This document shows positions 34,977 to 46,662 of a stretch of DNA of 64,000 nucleotides, in pieces. A program made the translations under genes and the position numbers. The stretch lies in contig OX485803.1 of assembly GCA_950295325.1 (NCBI GenBank), positions 45,273,554 through 45,337,553 on the forward strand, in the 5' to 3' direction. Every line of letters begins with the position of its first letter. The first letter of the stretch is position 1. The stretch comes from Polytrichum commune. Lineage: Eukaryota; Streptophyta; Polytrichopsida; Polytrichales; Polytrichaceae. Under the pieces are notes generated by a model, which ran no database searches, was not told the DNA's origin, and saw only the letters and a list, made by a program, of their open reading frames with translations.

Positions 34977-36402
34977 GGGCCGGTTCACACACGGTCCCAA
35001 GTCCTAAGTGCCAAGTCACTTAAGCTCAATCCGTGCAATCCAAAGCCGTGGAGAGCAGGGTTCGGGAGATTTTTGAGCTCAACCAGCTAAAATCCGCCCC
35101 TTCACAACTTCTACTGGTTTTTTCAGGATTTGACCGGTTGCAAACTTGTTGCCATTAATTTGGACCAGCCAATATATATATATATTTTTCAAGTGCCGGC
35201 TAATTTCCTCTTCATTGTAATGATTGTAACCGACCAAAAACTTGGGCATTGATAAGTAAACGGGTTTTCCAATGTAGCAAAATTATATCTACAAACAACA
35301 TACATCATTCAACAACAACGTCCAAAGAACAGATCAACATACAACAATAATATATAATGAAATCAACATCCAATAACAATGATCAACAATTCATTACATA
35401 CAAGAAACAACAACAATGATCAACAATTTATTTATAGTAGGAGTTGAACCTAAAATAACCCATCAACCGGTTGATGGCCGTGGATTTCCTCTTAAAACTT
35501 CATATTAGATTTGAGGCCACAACATGATTAAAAAGTAACCTAACATACCGTACTATATACAAAAATGAAATTCATCAACTGTTAGAGTCATAATCAGCAG
35601 TATCATCTTCACCTTCAAGAGGAAAACGCACTGAAAGGTATCTTTGTGGATGTGAAAACAAGCATCTAAACTTTGTAGAGTTCCTCCATCAAGCTATGGC
35701 TTTCATTAGTACGTTATCAAGATCACCACAAAGATCTTCCATAGACACACTCATAATATATTCTAAACGCTAGCCGTCAACAATGAAATGCAATAATGAA
35801 GCAAAAGCTTTGCCTGTCCGCCATTCACCAAATCGCTACAAGCCTACAAGGAACACGTAACCTAAACCCTAGAACCAGATGATATCCGGCCCTAGATGAA
35901 TCAAACCGGATGAAATCTTCCTATTTCACAATTCATCTAGGTAAAAATCCTCCTCCTCAAAATGGTTGCCGGTTGAAATCCATTTAAAAAAAAAAAAAAA
36001 AAACACCGGTTTCACATCCTCCACTTTCCCAATTCAACTAGACTTTTTACAAAACCAACCGGCCGCCATTACACTAAAAACCGGTTCTCCCCGGACATTA
36101 GTGGAGAGCATTGAAGTTGGGACTTGCCACTGCACACGGAGTCTTGAGTCTCGAGTCCCAAGTATGACATGGATGCCTACATGACAACACTTTTTGGGAG
36201 TGAGACTTGGGACTCATGTCGAGAGTTGGGTCAACTAAGAAGCTAGATCCAACTCTAAACACAAGCCATGTGAGTTGTTTTCGTTGCATAAAAGATCAAG
36301 GTCCGACTTCCATGATGATAAACAAACCGCATTCTATTGATTCCTTAGGGCTCAAAAGATGGGACGTTGGGACGTTGGGAGCCTGTGTGAACCCTGGAGC
36401 CC
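34977..36402. mobile_element. Putative Tourist/PIF-like element, 1.43 kb, TTA duplication
   Basis: The left end GGGCCGGTTCACACACGGTC and the reverse complement of the right end (GGGCTCCAGGGTTCACACAG) share an imperfect terminal inverted repeat with a GGTTCACACA block followed by CTCCCAA/TCCCAA sequence. Each end abuts TTA (34974-34976 and 36403-36405), the target duplication typical of PIF/Harbinger elements. The interior has no transposase; it includes sequence rich in ACCGGTT motifs and a poly-A run at 35984-36002. It is probably a non-autonomous derivative. The Harbinger transposase remnant at 58130-63320 shows that the family was present in this genome. Confidence 0.5.
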
Positions 36403-36405
36403 TTA

Positions 36406-37003
36406 GTTTAATAGACTCCAGAGTTCACTTCAGGAAGCTCGTGCGCATCCCATTCGGTGCATGTTGTTGAGGTGTCCATGGGCTGGCAACTGAGCTTGCA
36501 GGCAACGCCAAAGTCCATTGCGTCACCACATTTTTGGGAAACACAAGTCGTGGTGACTTGACTCAGCTTACGTTTCCCAGCCCAGCAAGCAAGCGATCAA
36601 GTGTGTTGACAAAATTGTTATATATTAGGCTGTGAGGTTGTGTGAGGGTTGGATGGGATTAAACATGGATATTTCAGACCATCATCCAGTTCAAACTTTT
36701 GTGGACTCTTCAACTCTTGATTGCCTAAGCCTAGCTAGTTCCATATGATGGTCAATCTCATCTTGCATCTTCGATCTCACCACATAATATGTAATCAAAT
36801 GTTTCTCTTGAAAATTTGAGTGAATAACAACAATAGTGGATGAAGTTGGAGTTGGATAGGTGATAACAAAAATGGATGATGTCGGATTTGGATGGAAAAC
36901 CATGGTGCTGTGATACCCACGGAGGACGAGATTGGAGCACTTTAGTGGAGTAAACCCATTTGGGTGAAGTTCATGAAGGATATAATTGCAAAGTGATGCT
37001 GAA
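36406..37003. other. Spacer, no supported gene
   Basis: Short ORFs only. It contains several CTTGGGACT/AAGTCCCAA-like words related to the neighbouring element's subterminal sequence. Confidence 0.3.
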
Positions 37004-37224
37004 CGGGGAGAGCCGACCACTAGTTACAGAGAAACTCGTTGAGTTGAGGAATAACCGGTTGAAGTTCAAGACTTCAGAGAGAATCCCGATCAGTTTCGAT
37101 GAGTTTAGAGGGTACTCCTCAAATTAACTAATAAGGAAATACCGAAAGATGCCAAAACATAAGCAGTTTGTTTTGGAAACACTAGGATCTCCGACCGATT
37201 ATACCCAAAACTCTCCTCGGACAC
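37004..37224 (-). mobile_element. MITE copy B (inverted orientation)
   Basis: Reverse complement of the ~220-bp family. It reads GTGTCCGAGGAGAG at its start, then TATAATCGGTC, and CTTGAACTTCAACCGGTTAT towards its end. Flanks TGATGCTGAA (36994-37003) and TAGTGCTGAA (37225-37234) match at 8 of 10 positions, consistent with an aged 10-bp target duplication. Confidence 0.7.
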
Positions 37225-37890
37225 TAGTGCTGAATGTTTTGAAGAAAGCCACAAGCCTCGAATGGAGACAGCGGAAGATGAAATTCAAGGGGAGCGATTT
37301 TGTACACAGTTTTTTTTAATTTTAATTTTTTTTTTAACTACTGAAACCTCACCTGCACATCCTTAAAGCAGCACCTCACAGGTCAACTCCACTCACACAT
37401 CGTTCGAACCGAGAAATCACACAACTTGAGACACATGCATACCACCAAAAATATTGAATCCAGCAAGCTCGAAGTGAGGAACGTTTATTCCAGCAGGAAA
37501 ATTGGAAGCAAGTTGCAAACTCTTCAAAACAGATTTCGTGCAACTCCTTTTTTTAGTTTCTAATTGGAGAGGTCCACATGAGGTGAACCCCAAAGAAGTG
37601 GGAATGCCAGCCACCGAAGCGGCGGAACTCCACTACGGCGAGGACTTGCAACACCTGTCACAAGCAACTCATACATAGTTAGCAACATGAACCTAAAAAT
37701 ACAATCAAAGTTGGGGGGTATTCTCTGATGGAGAATGCTTGCCACCTAGGCAGGAATAGCTGCCACTTGGACAAAGCAATGTCCCACGCCAAGAAACTCC
37801 AACCACCACCACCACTTTCAGCTGAAGGCTACAGGATATCACAGTTTGGTGTTTTCACACACCAAGCACAAGGAGCAGGGGGCTATTGCA
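37225..37890. other. Spacer, no supported gene
   Basis: Mixed-composition sequence including a T-rich run at 37312-37335. No motif-bearing ORF. Confidence 0.3.
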
Positions 37891-38243
37891 GTTACCATCA
37901 GTGCCCGAGAAGTTTTTGGGCATAGTCGGTCAAGATCCTAGTGATTCTAAAGCCGGCTGGTTACATGTTGACATCTTCCGGTTTTTGCTATATTCTTTTG
38001 AGGTATATATTCTATAGATTCTTTTACAATGATCAGGCTACAGGATATCACAGTTTGGTGTTTTCACACACCAAGCACAAGGAGCAGGGGGCTATTGCAG
38101 TTACCATCAGTGCCCGGGAAGTTTTTGGGCATAGTCGGTCAAGATGCTAGTGATTCTAAATCCAGCCAGTTACATGTTGACATCTTCCGGTGTTGCTTTC
38201 ATTCATTAGAGTATATTCTATAGATTCCTCTAAAATGATCAGT
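37826..38243 (+). repeat. 209-bp tandem duplication spanning the MITE C left end
   Basis: The unit at 37826-38034 is repeated at 38035-38243 with only a handful of differences. It includes about 65 bp of flank (CTACAGGATATCACAGTTTG), the left target duplication and the 5' half of the MITE. Because flank and element were copied together, the duplication happened after the MITE inserted and is recent relative to it. Confidence 0.9.
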
Positions 38244-38332
38244 AATTCTCCTGAAGTCTCCAACTTCAACTGGCTATTTCTCAAACTCAACCGGTTCATC
38301 TGTAACTAACCGCCGGTTCTTCCCGGACATAG
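37901..38332 (+). mobile_element. MITE copy C with perfect 10-bp target duplication
   Basis: Starts GTGCCCGAGAAG and ends CTTCCCGGACATAG, whose reverse complement CTATGTCCGGGAAG is an imperfect inverted match to the start. It is flanked on both sides by GTTACCATCA (37891-37900 and 38333-38342). Without an internal 209-bp duplication it would be 223 bp, the same as the other copies. A 9-11 bp duplication fits Mutator-like (MULE) MITEs best. Confidence 0.8.
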
Positions 38333-38554
38333 GTTACCATCACCTCCACAGTCGCGGCCATGTCTTCGAAGACGGGGCAGGAGGTTACACTAACCAAGGA
38401 AAGGGCACGTGCGTGAAGCTTTTGGTGTTGGTGTATTGATAGGAAGGTAGGATTGTGGGGATGAGGGAATCGTGGGGCTTGAAGAAGGTGATGCAGCGGA
38501 TGAGAGGAATTTGTGGAAGGCGGTTGGGGAGTATTGTGAGGAGGAGGCGAGTAA

Positions 38555-38999
38555 GGGGAGGTTTACACTATGGACCATGAAGTCGTCCCACGTAAGAGGC
38601 CTATTTTGCATGGGATGACTTCATGGGACGACTTCCATGGTCCGAGTTACTAAAATATTAGTTTTCATGGTTCATGGGCCCTTCACTAGGTGTAAACCGA
38701 ATGTGGACCATGAAGAATGACCATGCACCAAAAAGGCTTAAAATGGCATTTTTCTGACACGGGCCCTTGCTCTTTTTCCCGGACCACCTCTTTTGCTTGT
38801 CCCAACGGAAAACCTGTTGGACCATGGTAGTGGATAGAGTAGGCTTAAAAAATAATATTTTGTGGACCTCAACCTCCGTGGTCACTCTGCCATTTTTTCC
38901 TTGGTGTAAACCCAAGTCGTCCCGGGACGACTTCAATGTCCAATCACATCGCTTAGACGGCCGTGGGACGACTTCATGGTCCATAGTGTAAACCGCCCC
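38555..38999. mobile_element. Tourist-like (PIF/Harbinger) MITE, 445 bp, TAA duplication
   Basis: The ends are inverted repeats of about 38 bp differing at one position: left GGGGAGGTTTACACTATGGA and so on, right the complement of GGGGCGGTTTACACTATGGA. Both continue through CCATGAAGTCGTCCCACG. TAA flanks each end (38552-38554 and 39000-39002). The interior repeats the subterminal word GGGACGACTT, including the perfect palindrome AAGTCGTCCCGGGACGACTT near 38912-38931, and has no coding capacity. The near-identical inverted repeats indicate a young insertion. Confidence 0.85.
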
Positions 39000-39002
39000 T
39001 AA

Positions 39003-41488
39003 GAGGTAGCCACATTGTTGTTCGGAGGTGGACTCTTCACACCACGTACGAACTAATGTGAGTGTAAGAAGGGGTAATGTTTGAGGCATCAACGTATAAA
39101 GAATACATAAGGGAGAGGTGTTATTTTTCTCTAGTGTGTGCATCCATAAAGATTATTAATTTTTTTGAAGTAAAGGTAGATGTACAAAAGAGGGGCCTAA
39201 GGTTTAGAGATAAAACATTGACAATAGATGTGTTAGTTTCATGCACTTCACCTTTTCATTCATTATTGTCATATGGTCAAAGTCCTCAAATGTTAAGGTT
39301 TGCATTTAGGTTCTAAATGTTTACAAACTAGAGGCTCTTGGAGTGCTCATGGACTTCCTTGAATTACGCTCTCCGGTTTGTGGTTAAGTTATTGTGCTCT
39401 CGTCTTTGTCTGCTTGATATAATCATTGAGTTACATACTATGGATGAAATTTACTTTTTCCATAAGAAAGTGAGAGTGTATTTCATGTGAGTTGGAGTGC
39501 GCAAAACATTGTAATTGTTTTATTTTTGGTGTTGTGATATCATTGGGGGAGAGTGTGGACAATTTTGTTGAAAAGTGGGGGATAGAGGAGTTTTGATAGG
39601 TGGATGTGTTGTGAATTGGGGATCAGAGAATGCTAAAATCACAGTACTAGGTAACCGAATGTGGCAAGAGCTTGGTGTGGTATCATGGTGTGTTGGTGTG
39701 GTTCTTGTGCGTATGTGGTGGGGTGCCATGTGCGTTGGTGCGGCTAGATTGTGGCATAGAGTTGTGTGATCAATGGTAAGACCATTGCGTTGAATAAACC
39801 ACTGCAGTGAATGTTTTCGGTGGCTACATAGCAAGTCGAGAGTGTTGTGTTTCGAGTGAGGCCTTTGTGTGTTCATGTCGTGGGAGTACTATGTCTTCAT
39901 GTGGGTGTAGTAAGTGTATTCAATTTGTCTTTTTGTAAGATGAGCAGGGTAATAGCAAATGCAGTCGTATGGTTGTGATGGGCGACTTGTGTGTTGCACT
40001 AAAGATTGCCATGATTGAGCTTCGTTGGGTCATGCAAGGTTGCCTCCTATGTGGTCAAAGCTCTCATAATTTCTCTCCTTCTCTTAGAACATCATCAAAT
40101 TGAATTCGAAGATGATACTAAACTTCTTTACGCTACAAACTTAGTGCCACCAAAAGATGTGGGAAGCATTGTTCATCTCAACATCATTCATTGAAAATAC
40201 TATGCATATCGGCACTATTCACTAAGAAGCATATGTTTGCATTTAATTTTTTTATCACTTTACTAACATTTTAGAGGATGCACTAATTTTCTTGAAATGT
40301 ATGGTAATTGAACATATATTCATGAATTTAGTATCATTTAGTAAAAAATTCAGCCCTCATTAATTTTGAGACTTGACAAAATAGACTCAATTAGTACCAC
40401 ACGCACTAATTGAGATAATCAGTGTAGTGATGATGCGAATTACTATTATGTCTTACTTTAGCATCAACCACGTAACCAAATGGGATATGGTGTGTAAAGA
40501 TGTCGATGCAGACTGGATGCAGCCATGGGTGTTCTCTTGATTTCATTTCTTCTCCCTTCCTCTTTTGCGCATTCCTAGTTGAGCAAGGCTCAACGTCCAG
40601 GGTGTTTTTGGTACTTTGACAAACATAATTCTTTGTTAAGAAAGAAATTAACAAGAATTGATATGACATAGAAATAAATAAATTTTGACAAGAAAAATTG
40701 CCTAAGCTGATAATGCACCATGATTAGGGCCACTTTACACACAGACCGAGAGTTGTGACCACGAAAATCTAAGGGCCGTTGAAAGTCATCCAAAGGCCAT
40801 GTCATGGGAAATAGAAATCTAATTTAACACTATATTCGTTAAATTGAGACTTTCTCTAGTCTCAAATTAATATATGGATCAAACAACATTCCGTGTTCCG
40901 AAACTATATTGCGAACAATCTCAAATATATTATATGTTCTAATATCCCAAATCTATTATGTGTGGACATAAGCACATATGGTAGAGCACTCAACACCAAC
41001 TTCATCAACAAAAACACTTTGGGTAGAGCACTCCAAACTAGTTTCACCCAAGAAACATATAAAATGATTTCTATTATTAGCATGGTCAATAAAATATAGA
41101 CATTGCAACATACAAAGTGCATGCAATAAATGCATATTTCTTCAATGGAAAATCCAAACTTAATAAAAAAATGAACTTCACAATTGTATTGAAATATAAT
41201 AAATGGATATTCATCCAACCCCAAACAATATAGCATTCGCAAGTTCTATCCAAACTTTGCCCCAAGTTTGAGGAGCACACATATGAGTAATATATATTCG
41301 TCGAATTACTGTTTACACTATAATCATGCTAACACAATCCTACCAACTTCTCATTCAACGTGGGTTGCTTCTTCTGCGATCCGAGCAAGGTTGTATTTTG
41401 CAAAAGTTATGTACTTTTGAGGGATGGACACTGATCCACTATGATTTTTCCGTGGTTTCCATGCTATGAATATGGAATCTGTATCTAC
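39003..41488. other. AT-rich spacer with a lone transposon-like terminus
   Basis: No supported gene. At 40724-40748 TTA is followed by GGGCCACTTTACACACAGAC, which resembles the ends of the PIF-like elements at 34977 and 38555, but no matching right end was found in the window. Stem-forming words GAGACTT...AGTCTC occur near 40366-40390 and 40848-40866. Confidence 0.35.
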
Positions 41489-44434
41489 CTAAGATGGACC
41501 GTGCTCAGAATCCACCTTCCACCGAAAGTGTTGGTTTGTATCCCAGCCTGTATAATGCCGAACAACATCTTCATTCTGTGTTGTCGGTCGGTAGTACTCT
41601 ACTTGTATTTGTCGAAAATGAGGGCTGGAAGATACAAAATTTGGATTGGACAAAGCTCTTGCCACCCACACTGGCTTTGCATATGTCTCATTTCCAGGAC
41701 GCAAAATGAGCATGTAACCTTCATGACAATCCACTGCAATGCGGAAAGATGGTGGGGGACGTTGACTAGCAGGCCCAACGTAATGGTCGTCCATATCAAA
41801 CTCCTCACGAACCTCTCCATTACTCCAAAGACTAGCCTCCGAAGCTTGTACATCGATATGAGTTTGTGGCCAAAATCCGTGCCTCAAAGTATGAGGGCTA
41901 TCTTGGTGGAGGTCTGCCAAGGCCACACGAACACGTGTCCAATAATGTATCCAACTCCCATAATGATGCCAACATGATCCGCCAACATCCGCTATCTTCA
42001 AACTCTCCCAATATTGAATGAAGCCTGATATACCTTTCAAAATATCCTCCAAATTCTTCATGGCTATTGGCTTGCAAGGCCTAGGCTCTCCATCCAGTAA
42101 TATGGTCTTCCCATCCGCATCCACGCACCACATAAGGAGACCCTCTGGCGGGCTCCAGTCTTGTGTCGTGCACAACAACTTGTATTGCATGGCCGGGACA
42201 CCATCGTCACGCATGTAGAACCGGAATTGTTGTGCCTTCGTATGGCCAATCAATCGATGAGCTCCACTTCGAATATAAGGTTCTATAAATGCCTTGAAGT
42301 CTGGCACCTCCTCAATCATATGGGGAATGACGGGAACGTTCTCCAAATCCATGTACGACTTCATCAATAACGGGATTGTAGGAAAATCCTCCTCCCGCAA
42401 CTTCATGCTCCACCGTCCAAAAGATGCATCAATATCGTCGTGCGTGTGGCCTACCAATAGGAAGGACACAAAAACCTCCTTGAAAATGCCTTTCGCAACC
42501 AACAACGACCAATATGCAAATACATATCTACTTTTATTGTCCTTGGCACAATTGTCCAATTGGACACGCAAAGTGGGGGGCAACTTCTTGGCTATCACGG
42601 GTTCACTGGGTGGTTCGGGCAACGAATGCAAGCATACATCTTTTCCATCCATCACTGCTTCATATAAAGGTGTTGAACCCGTATTTTCAAATAACAATCT
42701 TGAAGAATAGGCTGGCGGTTTCTCTAAATCACGCAAAAGCCTTGCAAATGACCCTATCGTGTGGTTTGAATCTGCTGGATACAAATCAAGAGTATAATGG
42801 GCAAACTTGACATCACCGTGTCCATGTGCAATCATTCCTACAATGCCAATCCAAAGTGATTAGTATTTATGTATGTCTAAATCGTTTTGAGTGAATCAAT
42901 GTTCTCAAGTACATCACATAATAAAATACAACAATATTTAGGGTATGTCAACATTGTTTCGAAGATCACCTGTAACCGATACAGGCAACTTAAAAAACCC
43001 ATCCGTGGCCTTGATTCGTTTTGCAAAACATGCGGAGGCTGTCTTGGCATGGTCCATTTTGTCATGGATGACCGTAAGAACTTCCAAGGGCCTGGAGATG
43101 GACAACGCTCTATTTGTGTAGTAATCATTACGGTGTGCCTCTTGCATGTTTACGTGCTTGAAATAGTTCAATTGATGCACCGCAAACGACTCGGTACCCA
43201 TCGTGTGTGCATCCCGAAGGCGCTTCAACTTCTCGCAATTAGAACACCTTGCAAATTTGTCCCCTCGTCTTTTTGTAATGTATTCGCTGAAGTTTGTTTT
43301 TTTGATTGCACTCAATTTTGACGATGAAATTGGCTCCAACCCAATCTTCTCCCCAACTGCATTTACATCCAACAATATGTCTTTCCATTTTGTGCCTGTG
43401 GGAAGAACTTTCTCCACAACCTTTTCACCAGTTGTGAGTGTGCGTGTTTTGTGCGGCATTGCATCGGCAAGTGGGACAATTATGGTTGCTAGAGTGGCCG
43501 TTGCTTGCCTTGTTGCTTCCCTAGGTTTCTTTAAACCCACGTTCCCATGGTGACGGGACCGGCGGCCTTCCTTGGCATAAGTAGCTTGTCTATAAAAGTC
43601 CGCTTTCGACACACCATGAATGGTGTACCATGCCTTGCAACACACGTCTATGCTCTCAATGGTGATGACCTTGCGACCCGCCCCATTCACATGTATCGCC
43701 CTATGCACATCAAGTTTTTTGGTGGATCTTAGACGGAAATCACCAAGCCACATTTCTTCGCGGATGGCCAACAATTTATCCCGGGGAAACAATTGGCAAC
43801 AACGATGCACACAACAATCCTTTGTGGCAACTTCTCTAATGGACTCCTCCCCGAGCAACCTTTGACGTTTACAATCAGTTGCAGACGGAGCAGGACGTGC
43901 CAATGTATCATACTTTCTTTGACCCTTGCGTGGCCGCATGTTTGATTGCTGCTCTTTTTGGATTTGCAAGTGTCGTTGCTCATGTTCACACAAACTAACT
44001 CCATCAATCGTGACATTCCTCAATGGCCACCTCCGGAGGGAGAACCTATGAGTGGGATCCACCTCGGAATGAACGAGCGACTCCAATATGACAACCCCAA
44101 CGTCCTCGGTGCCAAGCGGGTTTTCATCAATGCAATCTTGTGGATGGGTGTTGCGACAAATCCCCTCCGCCACAACAACTCCACTGTCATTAAGAAGTAC
44201 CACCTCCAAATTCACCCATGAAGCCCTTGAGAGTCCCGTACATTCAGCAATGGGACATTGCGGTACGGAAGGCGAAGGTAAATCCAAATGATCTTCATCT
44301 GCACTGTCAGCCAAAGTATCCTCCCCGACAATGTCTATCTCATCCTCAGATGCAGATGGCCAAGTGGCCATATCTTCAGATGACCAATCCCCTCTTTCAC
44401 TAAACCCATTCATTCTGCCTACACACATGAACAT
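41489..44434 (-). CDS. GHTHDDID-motif (DUF7869-like) protein, intact two-exon gene
   Basis: Exon 1 is 44434-42970 and exon 2 is 42837-41489, joined across a 132-bp GT-AG intron (donor CAG|GTGATC, acceptor TTGTAG|GA) without a frame break, giving up to 937 aa. The N-terminal part is acidic and disordered. A Cys/His region follows (CCVHRCCQLF...), then the conserved segment CSNCEKLKRLRDAH and HDKMDHAKTA near the end of exon 1. Exon 2 has QLDNCAKDNKSRYVFAYWSL and VSFLLVGHTHDDIDASFGRW, the hallmark of a large, poorly characterised family in plants and animals (DUF7869 as I recall it), often multicopy and probably transposon-derived. The Asp/His residues suggest an RNase H-like fold, which is inference. 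A possible acceptor (TGTGTGTAG) just upstream of the second Met suggests that translation starts at MNGFSERG near 44413 after a 5'UTR intron. The palindromic minisatellite begins ~130 bp upstream. Confidence 0.75.
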
Positions 44435-44564
44435 TGAACCTTATCAAGAAACCACAAAAATTGTAGGTTCCAATCGATTAATACAAAAACCATCTTATAT
44501 AAACAATATTGCAAATACACAGTGTTCATACATGTTCATATGAATGCTATGCCATTGGCTTTGT

Positions 44565-45650
44565 AAAGGTTTGGGTTGGCCAGTGGACACACTATCATTT
44601 AGAGCCCATCCACACGGTGGGTTTGGGTTTGGGTCGACCTACCCAAACCTTGTGGCACGATGGGATCATGGTCATCCAGATCCCATCCAAACAGTGGGGA
44701 TGAATTGGGTCGAGCGACCCAAACCTTTTCGCAAGATGGGTTCAGGCTCATAACAGAGAGCACCCACACAGTGGGGATGGATTGGGTAGACCGTCCCAAA
44801 TTATGTAAGGGCAATGGGATGTGTCAAACCTAGTACATGCCCACTGTGGGATAAGGTTTGGGTCGACCGACCCAAACCTTATAGGGCAGGAAGGGCTCAA
44901 AGTCCACCCTGGTACCTGCCTCACGTGGGGGTGGGTTTGGGTCGACCGACCCAAACCTTCAGGGGCAGGATGGTCTCCGTGTGCACCCTAGTACCTGCCT
45001 CATGTGAAGGTGGGTTTGGGTCGACTGACCCAAACCTTGAGGGGTAAGATGGACTCCGTGTCCACCCTAGTACCTACCTCATGAGGGTATAGGTTTGGGT
45101 CAACCGACCCAAACCTTGAGGGGTAAGATGGACTCCGTGTCCACCGTAGTACCTGCCTCATGAGGGTATAGGTTTGGGTCGACCGACCCAAACCTTGAGG
45201 GGTAAGATGGACTCCGTGTCCACCTAGTACCTGCCTCATGAGGGTATAGGTTTGGGTCGACCGACCCAAACCTTGAGGGGCAGGATGGACTCCGTGTCCA
45301 CCCTAGTACCTGCCTCATGAGAGTATAGGTTTGGGTCGACCGACCCAAACCTTGAGGGCCTGGATGGGCTCCTTGTCCACTCTAGACCATGCCTCACGAG
45401 GGGATAGGTTTGGGTCGACCGACCCAAACCTTGAGGGCCAGGATGGGCTCCTTGTCCACTCTAGTACCTGCCTCACGAGGGGATAGGTTTGGATCAGGCT
45501 GAAACCCGCTCACACTAGTGGAGGGGTTTGGGTCGACTGACCCAACCTGATCAGGGTCAGGCTAAAACCCGCCCACAGTAGCGGAGGGGTTTGGGTCGAC
45601 CGACCCAAACCTGATAAGAGTCACACTAAAACCCTCAAAATCCGGCGGAT
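44565..45650. repeat. ~79-bp minisatellite built on a 22-bp palindrome (14 cores)
   Basis: Cores with arms GTTTGGGTCG and CGACCCAAAC lie at 44627, 44703, 44780, 44857, 44935, 45014, 45092, 45172, 45250, 45329, 45408, 45487 (degenerate), 45526 and 45589. The period is 76-80 bp for most of the array. The linker carries ACCTTGAGGGG, GATGGACTCCGTGTCCACC and TAGTACCTGCCTCATGAGGG (itself with small inverted repeats). The middle units (45092-45430) are nearly identical, while the outer ones are diverged. The array sits directly 5' of the minus-strand gene ending at 44434. The same palindrome recurs at 49.7-54.6 kb without the linker. Confidence 0.95.
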
Positions 45651-46296
45651 AATGCGGCGGATAATCCGAAATGTGTTGTTTTTGAGCTCATTGCAAAGTT
45701 CACGGTGGGCTTCCATGCTGTGGGTAGGTGCTCATGAACTTGCATGCTGTGGATAAGTGCTAATGAACGGCAACATGCATGAACCTTGAAGTATAGCTCC
45801 GACTAAGAGTTCTCTCTACGAATTCAAGAGTGGGAGAAGAGCAAAAAAGGACAGACTTTTGGGGGGTGCGTCCCTTTATACTATCCACCTCCGTTTCTCG
45901 GACTTCCTCATTGGATGCCTTTCCCGCCTTGTTCTCCTGCAGAGGTTATTTCAAACCTCCTGACATAATTCCCCATTTTTTTTTTATAGTAGAAAATGCG
46001 CATCTTTCAATGCCCCTCTGATACCCCAGCCGTCATATGACTTAGTCTATGATATTTAATTTTTTTTTTTTTGTCTTGTGTGGATATGACATACGCTGTT
46101 GGGAGGAAGGGTGGCGGCCACATTAATTTTTTCAAGTGTCATGACGGTATATTTTAACAAATATTTTAACTCCATTCAATGCTTTCAAGTGTAAACCTAT
46201 TTAGGTGGGGCTTGGGCCATTTGGAGGCTGCAATTATGAAAGGGTTTCCAAGGCTTGAGGCCATTGTCGTGATGACTAAAATTATTTATTTGTCTC
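45651..46296. other. Spacer, no supported gene
   Basis: Contains GGCGGATAAT repeated twice near 45645-45667 and a T-run at 46059-46070. No motif-bearing ORF. Confidence 0.35.
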
Positions 46297-46321
46297 CCCT
46301 AAACCCTAAACCCTAAACCCT
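46297..46321. repeat. Interstitial telomere-like tract (CCCTAAA)3
   Basis: Three and a half perfect CCCTAAA units, the complement of the plant telomere repeat TTTAGGG. Together with the opposite-strand tract at 47919 it flanks a 1.6-kb segment. Confidence 0.85.
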
Positions 46322-46344
46322 AGAACATTGCTCTATTATCTCGC

Positions 46345-46465
46345 ATGCAAGTGTGCCAATGAGGAACGTATGTGGACGTTGTTAAAGGGATACTAACTAC
46401 CAATGTCGCTTTTTAGTTCAATCTGTTAATGATATTTGAATCCATCTTGAAGTTCACTTCAAGTT
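46345..46465 (+). repeat. Diverged ~110-bp direct repeat, left copy
   Basis: Resembles 47595-47715: both contain CAAGTGTG-CAATGA, CTTTTTAGTTCA and CATGAAGT/CTTGAAGT blocks in the same order. The two copies flank the large hairpin at 46663-47100. Confidence 0.55.
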
Positions 46466-46662
46466 TACTAATGTGTGGCCTTCGTGGCTCTTCGTGGCGC
46501 CAACCATCAAATGACATTGCTAATTCCGTGATGAAATAACTACACAAAATATGGGGTGTGTGTTTCATTATATTTAGTGTTGTTACCACCCTACTATGCT
46601 CAACATTAATTTTTAAATCTTTGACAATTACTGTTATACATAAATGTGTCGCTTACCTTCTA

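Noticed and set aside
35041-35180. Fifth copy of the MITE family
   Set aside because: It contains ACCGGTT-like words but no collinear match to the family and no flanking duplication.
44599-45427. Several minus-strand ORFs with GRSTQT/FGSVDPN repeats
   Set aside because: They are translations of the palindromic minisatellite in whatever frame stays open, not genes.
44565-45650. CRISPR-like array (regular palindromic repeats with ~57-bp spacers)
   Set aside because: The 'spacers' are themselves nearly identical, the surrounding genes are intron-containing eukaryotic genes and no cas-like gene is present. It is a minisatellite.
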